NCBI GenBank assembly: GCA_016713005.1
Contig: JADJPY010000012.1
Coordinates: 1 to 64,000, forward strand
Direction of reading: 5' to 3'
Origin: Ramlibacter sp.
GTDB taxonomy: Bacteria > Pseudomonadota > Gammaproteobacteria > Burkholderiales > Burkholderiaceae_C
Length of the DNA stretch: 64,000 nt
Part shown: piece by piece, positions 60,850-64,000 of the stretch
Layout: each line of letters opens with the position of its first letter
Position numbering within the stretch: the first letter of the stretch is position 1
The notes under the pieces: model-generated
Database searches by the model: none
Told to the model about the DNA's origin: nothing
The model's input: only the letters and a program-made list of their open reading frames with translations
Translations under genes and position numbers: made by a program

Positions 60850-62919
60850 ATGACCACCGTGCTGGTCGTCGAGGACGACGACGACATCCGCGCCAACATC
60901 ACCCGCCTGCTCAAGCTGGAGGGCTACACCATCGTGTCGGCCGCCAACGGCCACGAAGCGCTGCAGCGGATGCGCCAGGTGCAATGCGATGTGGTCATCT
61001 CCGACGTCAACATGCCGGGCATGGGCGGCCTGGAGCTGCTGGACGCGATCCGCGCCGACAAGGCCCGCGCCACCACGCCGGTGATGTTGCTCACCGCGCT
61101 GGACGACCGCGCCAGCATGCGCCGCGGCATGGCGTCGGGCGCGGACGACTATCTGGCCAAGCCGTTTACCCGCGACGAGCTGCTGGAGGCCCTGCGCGCA
61201 CTGGAGCGGCGCAAGCTGCGGTTTGAGGACGCCGTGCAGGGCGAGCTCAAGCTGCGCGAGGAACTGCTGCGCCGGGCTTTCCTGGAAAGCCTGGGCGGGC
61301 AGACCAGCGGCCGAGACGACCGTTTTGCACTGGACATGCCCGCCGATGCGGTGACCGACCAGGTGCTGCAGGCCACGGTGCTGTTCTCCGATATCCGCAA
61401 CTTCACCTCGCTGGCCGAAAAGCTCAGTTCTGCCGAGGTGGCCGAGCTGCTCACCACGTACTTTGACCGCAGCTGCGAGCCGGTGCTCAAGAGCGGCGGG
61501 CGCCATCTCAAGTTCATTGGCGACGGGATGATGGCGGTGTTCACCGACACCGCGCACGGCTCGCCGCTGCCGGCGGCGCGGCGCGCCGTGTCGGCGGCGC
61601 TGGCCATGGCGCTGGCCGCCAACGAGTTCCGCCGGTGGCTGGACCAGCGCTTTGTGGGCCGCGCACTGCCGCCGTTTGCCATCGGCGTGGGCGTGCACTC
61701 GGGCGAGGTGACGCTGTGCCGCCTGGGCACGCTGCAAAACAAGGAGACCACGCCGATTGGCGACACCGTCAACGTGGCCGCGCGCCTGGAGGCGGCCAGC
61801 AAGGAGCTGGGCTGGACGGTGGTGGCCAGCCGCGGCGTGCTGCAGCAGGCCGGCAGCGGCGTGCAGACGGGCGCGTCCACTTCGGTGGTGGTGCGGGGCA
61901 AGAACGGCATGGTCGAGGTGGCCGAGGTCACCGGCCTGCAGACCGGCATGGAAGACAAGGTCCACGGCATGGCCACGCTGACCGAGCGCGCGGGCGAAAT
62001 CCGCGCGGCGGTGCAGGCCAACTCGGAGATCACCGCCCGCGTGTTCAAGGAGGCGCTGGAGACACGCCTGGCGGCGTTGAGCCACCATGATTTCGGCACC
62101 GAGGGTGAGCCGCTGCGCCTCAAGGGCTACCGCGTGGTGGGCAAGATCGGCGAAGGCGGCATGACCGCGGTGTACCTGGCCGTGCGCGAGATCGATGGCA
62201 TGCAGATCGTGCTGAAGGTGCTGGACGCCACGGGCGAGGGCGCCAGCCAGCATCTGTCGCGCTTCATCCAGGAATACACGCTGCTGTCGCAGGTGGATCA
62301 CCCCAACGTGATCCGCATCTTCGACCAGGGCTTCACCGACGACCATGCCTATATCGCCATGGAGTACTTCCCGCGGGGTGACTTGCGCTGCCTGTTCGGC
62401 GCTTCGCTCACGCCGCCGCGGGTGCTGGACGTGATCATGCAGGTGGCGCGCGCGTTGCATGCGGTGCATGCGCGCGGCGTGGTGCACCGGGACCTCAAGC
62501 CCGAGAACGTCATGGTGCGCGCCGACGACTCGGTGGCGCTGGCCGACTTTGGCGTGGCCAAGTCGGTGCACGTGGCCGACCAGATGGGCATGACCCAGAC
62601 GCGCCATGGTGAGGTGGTGGGCACGCCGTATTACCTGAGCCCCGAGCAGGCGGCCGGCAAGGCGTCCACGCTGCAGTCCGATTTCTACAGCCTGGGGGTG
62701 ATGCTCTACGAGATGCTCACCGGCAAGCGCCCATACCGGGGCGACACCCTGCAGGAGCTGCTGGCCTGCCACATCCATGCGCCCACGCCTCGCCTGGCGG
62801 CGCCCATGGCGTCGTTGCAGCCCGTGCTGGACACGCTGATGGCCAAGGATCCGGCGCAGCGCCCGCAGGACGCGAAGGCCGTGTTGCGGCTGCTTGAGGC
62901 CCATGTCGTCCGTCGCTGA
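60850..62919 (+). CDS. REC - class III nucleotide cyclase - Ser/Thr kinase fusion
   Basis: 689 residues. REC domain (1-120) with phosphoacceptor Asp52 (VISDVNMPG) and Lys in YLAKPFT; coiled linker; class III adenylyl/guanylyl cyclase domain (~170-330) with metal aspartates in LFSDIRNFTS and FIGDGMMAVF and the IGDTVNVAARLEAASKE catalytic Asn/Arg segment; Ser/Thr kinase (~430-689) with GKIGEGGMTAVYLA, QIVLKVLD, HRDLKPENVM and DFGVAKS, and GTPYYLSPEQ. All three catalytic sites look intact. A phosphorelay, a second messenger and protein phosphorylation are joined in one protein. Confidence 0.92.
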   Translation: MTTVLVVEDDDDIRANITRLLKLEGYTIVSAANGHEALQRMRQVQCDVVISDVNMPGMGGLELLDAIRADKARATTPVMLLTALDDRASMRRGMASGADDYLAKPFTRDELLEALRALERRKLRFEDAVQGELKLREELLRRAFLESLGGQTSGRDDRFALDMPADAVTDQVLQATVLFSDIRNFTSLAEKLSSAEVAELLTTYFDRSCEPVLKSGGRHLKFIGDGMMAVFTDTAHGSPLPAARRAVSAALAMALAANEFRRWLDQRFVGRALPPFAIGVGVHSGEVTLCRLGTLQNKETTPIGDTVNVAARLEAASKELGWTVVASRGVLQQAGSGVQTGASTSVVVRGKNGMVEVAEVTGLQTGMEDKVHGMATLTERAGEIRAAVQANSEITARVFKEALETRLAALSHHDFGTEGEPLRLKGYRVVGKIGEGGMTAVYLAVREIDGMQIVLKVLDATGEGASQHLSRFIQEYTLLSQVDHPNVIRIFDQGFTDDHAYIAMEYFPRGDLRCLFGASLTPPRVLDVIMQVARALHAVHARGVVHRDLKPENVMVRADDSVALADFGVAKSVHVADQMGMTQTRHGEVVGTPYYLSPEQAAGKASTLQSDFYSLGVMLYEMLTGKRPYRGDTLQELLACHIHAPTPRLAAPMASLQPVLDTLMAKDPAQRPQDAKAVLRLLEAHVVRR

Positions 62920-64000
62920 AGCCGAGGAGCGCTACCTCGCCCTGGTCGAGCACGCCGGCGAGGGCGTGGTGGTGATGGTGGACGACCGCTTCGTCTTCGC
63001 CAACCGGCGCGCCGAGGAGATCCTGCGCCTGCCGCGCGAGCGCATCCTGGCCGAGGGGATCATGCATTTGCTGCACCCCGAGGACAACGAGCTGGTGTCC
63101 GAGCGGCGCCGCCGCCGCTTTGCCGGCGAGGATGTGCCCAGCCGCTACCAGGTCCGCCTGGTGGACCCGGACGGCTCGGTGCGGTGGATGGAAATGGGCG
63201 TGGCGCTGGTGCCGTGGTCGGGGCAGGTCGGCACCATGACTTTTTTCTCCGACATCACCGAGCGAAAGGCCATGGTGGACGCGCTGCACCGCTCCGAAGA
63301 GCGCTACCGCGCGGTGGTGGAGCACTCCGGCGATGGCCTGGTGGTGGTGCAGAACGAGCGCTTTGTCTTCGTCAACCGCCGGGCCGAGGCCATCGTGCGC
63401 CTGCCGCGCGAGGAGATGATGCGCCACGGGTTCCTGCACAGCATCCACCCGGATGACCGCGCGCTGGTGCTGGAGCGCCAGCGCCGCCGGCTGGCCGGCG
63501 AGCAGGTGCCCGACCGCTACGAGCTGCGCCTGCTGCTGGAAGGCGGCGACATCATCTGGATCGAGATCGGCGTGACGCTGGTGCCCTGGGACGGGCAGAT
63601 GGCCACGCTGACGTTTTTCTCCGACATCACCCAGAGAAAGCTGCTGGAGGCGCAACTGCACCACACGCTGGGTGAGCGGGAGGCCATCCTGAACACCGCG
63701 CTGGTGGGCATCAGCTACAACGTCGGGCGGCGCATCGTCTGGGTCAACGACAAGTTCACCGAGATGCTGGGCTGGTCGCGCGAGGAGGTGGTGAACCAGC
63801 CTTCGCGCCTGTTCTACCGCGACGACGAGAGTTACAACGCCGACGGCGTGCGCACGCGCGAGGGCCTGTCACGCGACGGGTTCTACCGCACCGAGCGCGA
63901 GCTCATCCGCCGCGACGGCGAAACCATCTGGGTCGAGCTGGCGGGGCGATGCGTGCGCGGCCTGGACCCGGATGCGGGCGTGATCTGGACGCTGCTGGAT
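62903..64000 (+). CDS. Tandem-PAS signalling protein (3' end outside the window)
   Basis: At least 366 residues; open to the last base. ATG 62903 overlaps the kinase gene by 17 bp, so translation is coupled. Three PAS/PAC units are visible; the first two are near-duplicates (residues ~8-125 and ~132-250: EERYLALVEHAGEGVV / EERYRAVVEHSGDGLV; TFFSDITERKA / TFFSDITQRKL) and the third begins near EREAILNTALVGISYN. The output domain is beyond the window. It is cytoplasmic (no membrane helix). Likely partner of the REC-cyclase-kinase protein. Confidence 0.87.
   Translation, partial: MSSVAEAEERYLALVEHAGEGVVVMVDDRFVFANRRAEEILRLPRERILAEGIMHLLHPEDNELVSERRRRRFAGEDVPSRYQVRLVDPDGSVRWMEMGVALVPWSGQVGTMTFFSDITERKAMVDALHRSEERYRAVVEHSGDGLVVVQNERFVFVNRRAEAIVRLPREEMMRHGFLHSIHPDDRALVLERQRRRLAGEQVPDRYELRLLLEGGDIIWIEIGVTLVPWDGQMATLTFFSDITQRKLLEAQLHHTLGEREAILNTALVGISYNVGRRIVWVNDKFTEMLGWSREEVVNQPSRLFYRDDESYNADGVRTREGLSRDGFYRTERELIRRDGETIWVELAGRCVRGLDPDAGVIWTLLD

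Noticed and set aside
1..64000. CRISPR arrays, rRNA and tRNA genes
   Set aside because: No regularly spaced repeats, rRNA motifs or convincing cloverleaf sequences were seen on either strand.

Overview
The window looks like a chromosomal segment of a betaproteobacterium of the Comamonadaceae type (Hydrogenophaga/Acidovorax-like). The reasons are the very GC-rich housekeeping genes (priA, hemE, a UvrD-type helicase, dsbD), the IS1071 element typical of xenobiotic-degrading members of this family, and the abundance of TRAP and Bug solute receptors. It divides into an accessory half (1 to about 34.3 kb) and a core half (34.4 to 64 kb).

1-21.5 kb is a mosaic of insertion sequences and catabolic or metal-resistance pieces. 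An almost complete IS1071 (its first ~28 bases lie outside the window) is followed by an intradiol dioxygenase pair (pcaHG type). Debris of an IS1634-family and an IS66-family element separates this pair from a minus-strand operon encoding a 3-carboxymuconate/3-sulfomuconate cycloisomerase (N-terminus removed by an IS21-family element), a metal-dependent lactone hydrolase, a TRAP transporter (dctQMP) and a maleylacetate reductase. This enzyme set matches the known 4-sulfocatechol pathway: ring cleavage to 3-sulfomuconate, lactonisation, hydrolysis with sulfite release to maleylacetate, then reduction to 3-oxoadipate. Two inverted IS21-family copies (12972-15435 and 18529-20990) bracket remnants of a copper/silver efflux locus: cusB-like (truncated), cusC-like, a DUF2789 gene and the tail of copA, with the tail of a cusS-like kinase on the far side.

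21.9-34.4 kb is a second accessory segment bounded by 137-bp direct repeats of the 3' end of pldA. It carries the C-terminal remnant of a conjugative relaxase, an IclR regulator and a ten-gene plus-strand catabolic operon: SMP-30 lactonase, TRAP dctPQM, a Bug receptor, a threonate/hydroxyisobutyrate dehydrogenase, an HpcH/HpaI aldolase, a second DctP, a ThDP enzyme and an aldehyde dehydrogenase. The substrate is unknown, probably a hydroxylated or sugar acid.

34.4-64 kb is the core chromosome: pldA, a small exported protein, a UvrD-type helicase, an AEC exporter, priA, hemE, metY and a CoA-binding protein, then a defence block (type I restriction with a fused HsdM-HsdS, next to an MqsR-MqsA-SecB toxin-antitoxin-chaperone module). 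After it come a dsbD/redoxin cluster, alaX, small conserved genes, and three signalling genes: a 7TM-DISM protein with a degenerate GGDEF domain, a REC-cyclase-Ser/Thr kinase fusion and a tandem-PAS protein cut by the window end.

Three observations stand out. (1) A ~60-nt dispersed repeat occurs at least seven times between 35 and 58.2 kb and nowhere in the accessory half. Four copies are translated in the same frame, two of them as the signal-peptide core and cleavage site of unrelated exported proteins and one as a DsbD membrane helix. (2) The TA-chaperone module has a palindrome overlapping the toxin start codon. (3) Single-base frameshifts, several in short homopolymers, are concentrated in the accessory half and around its border, including in pcaH and dctQ.
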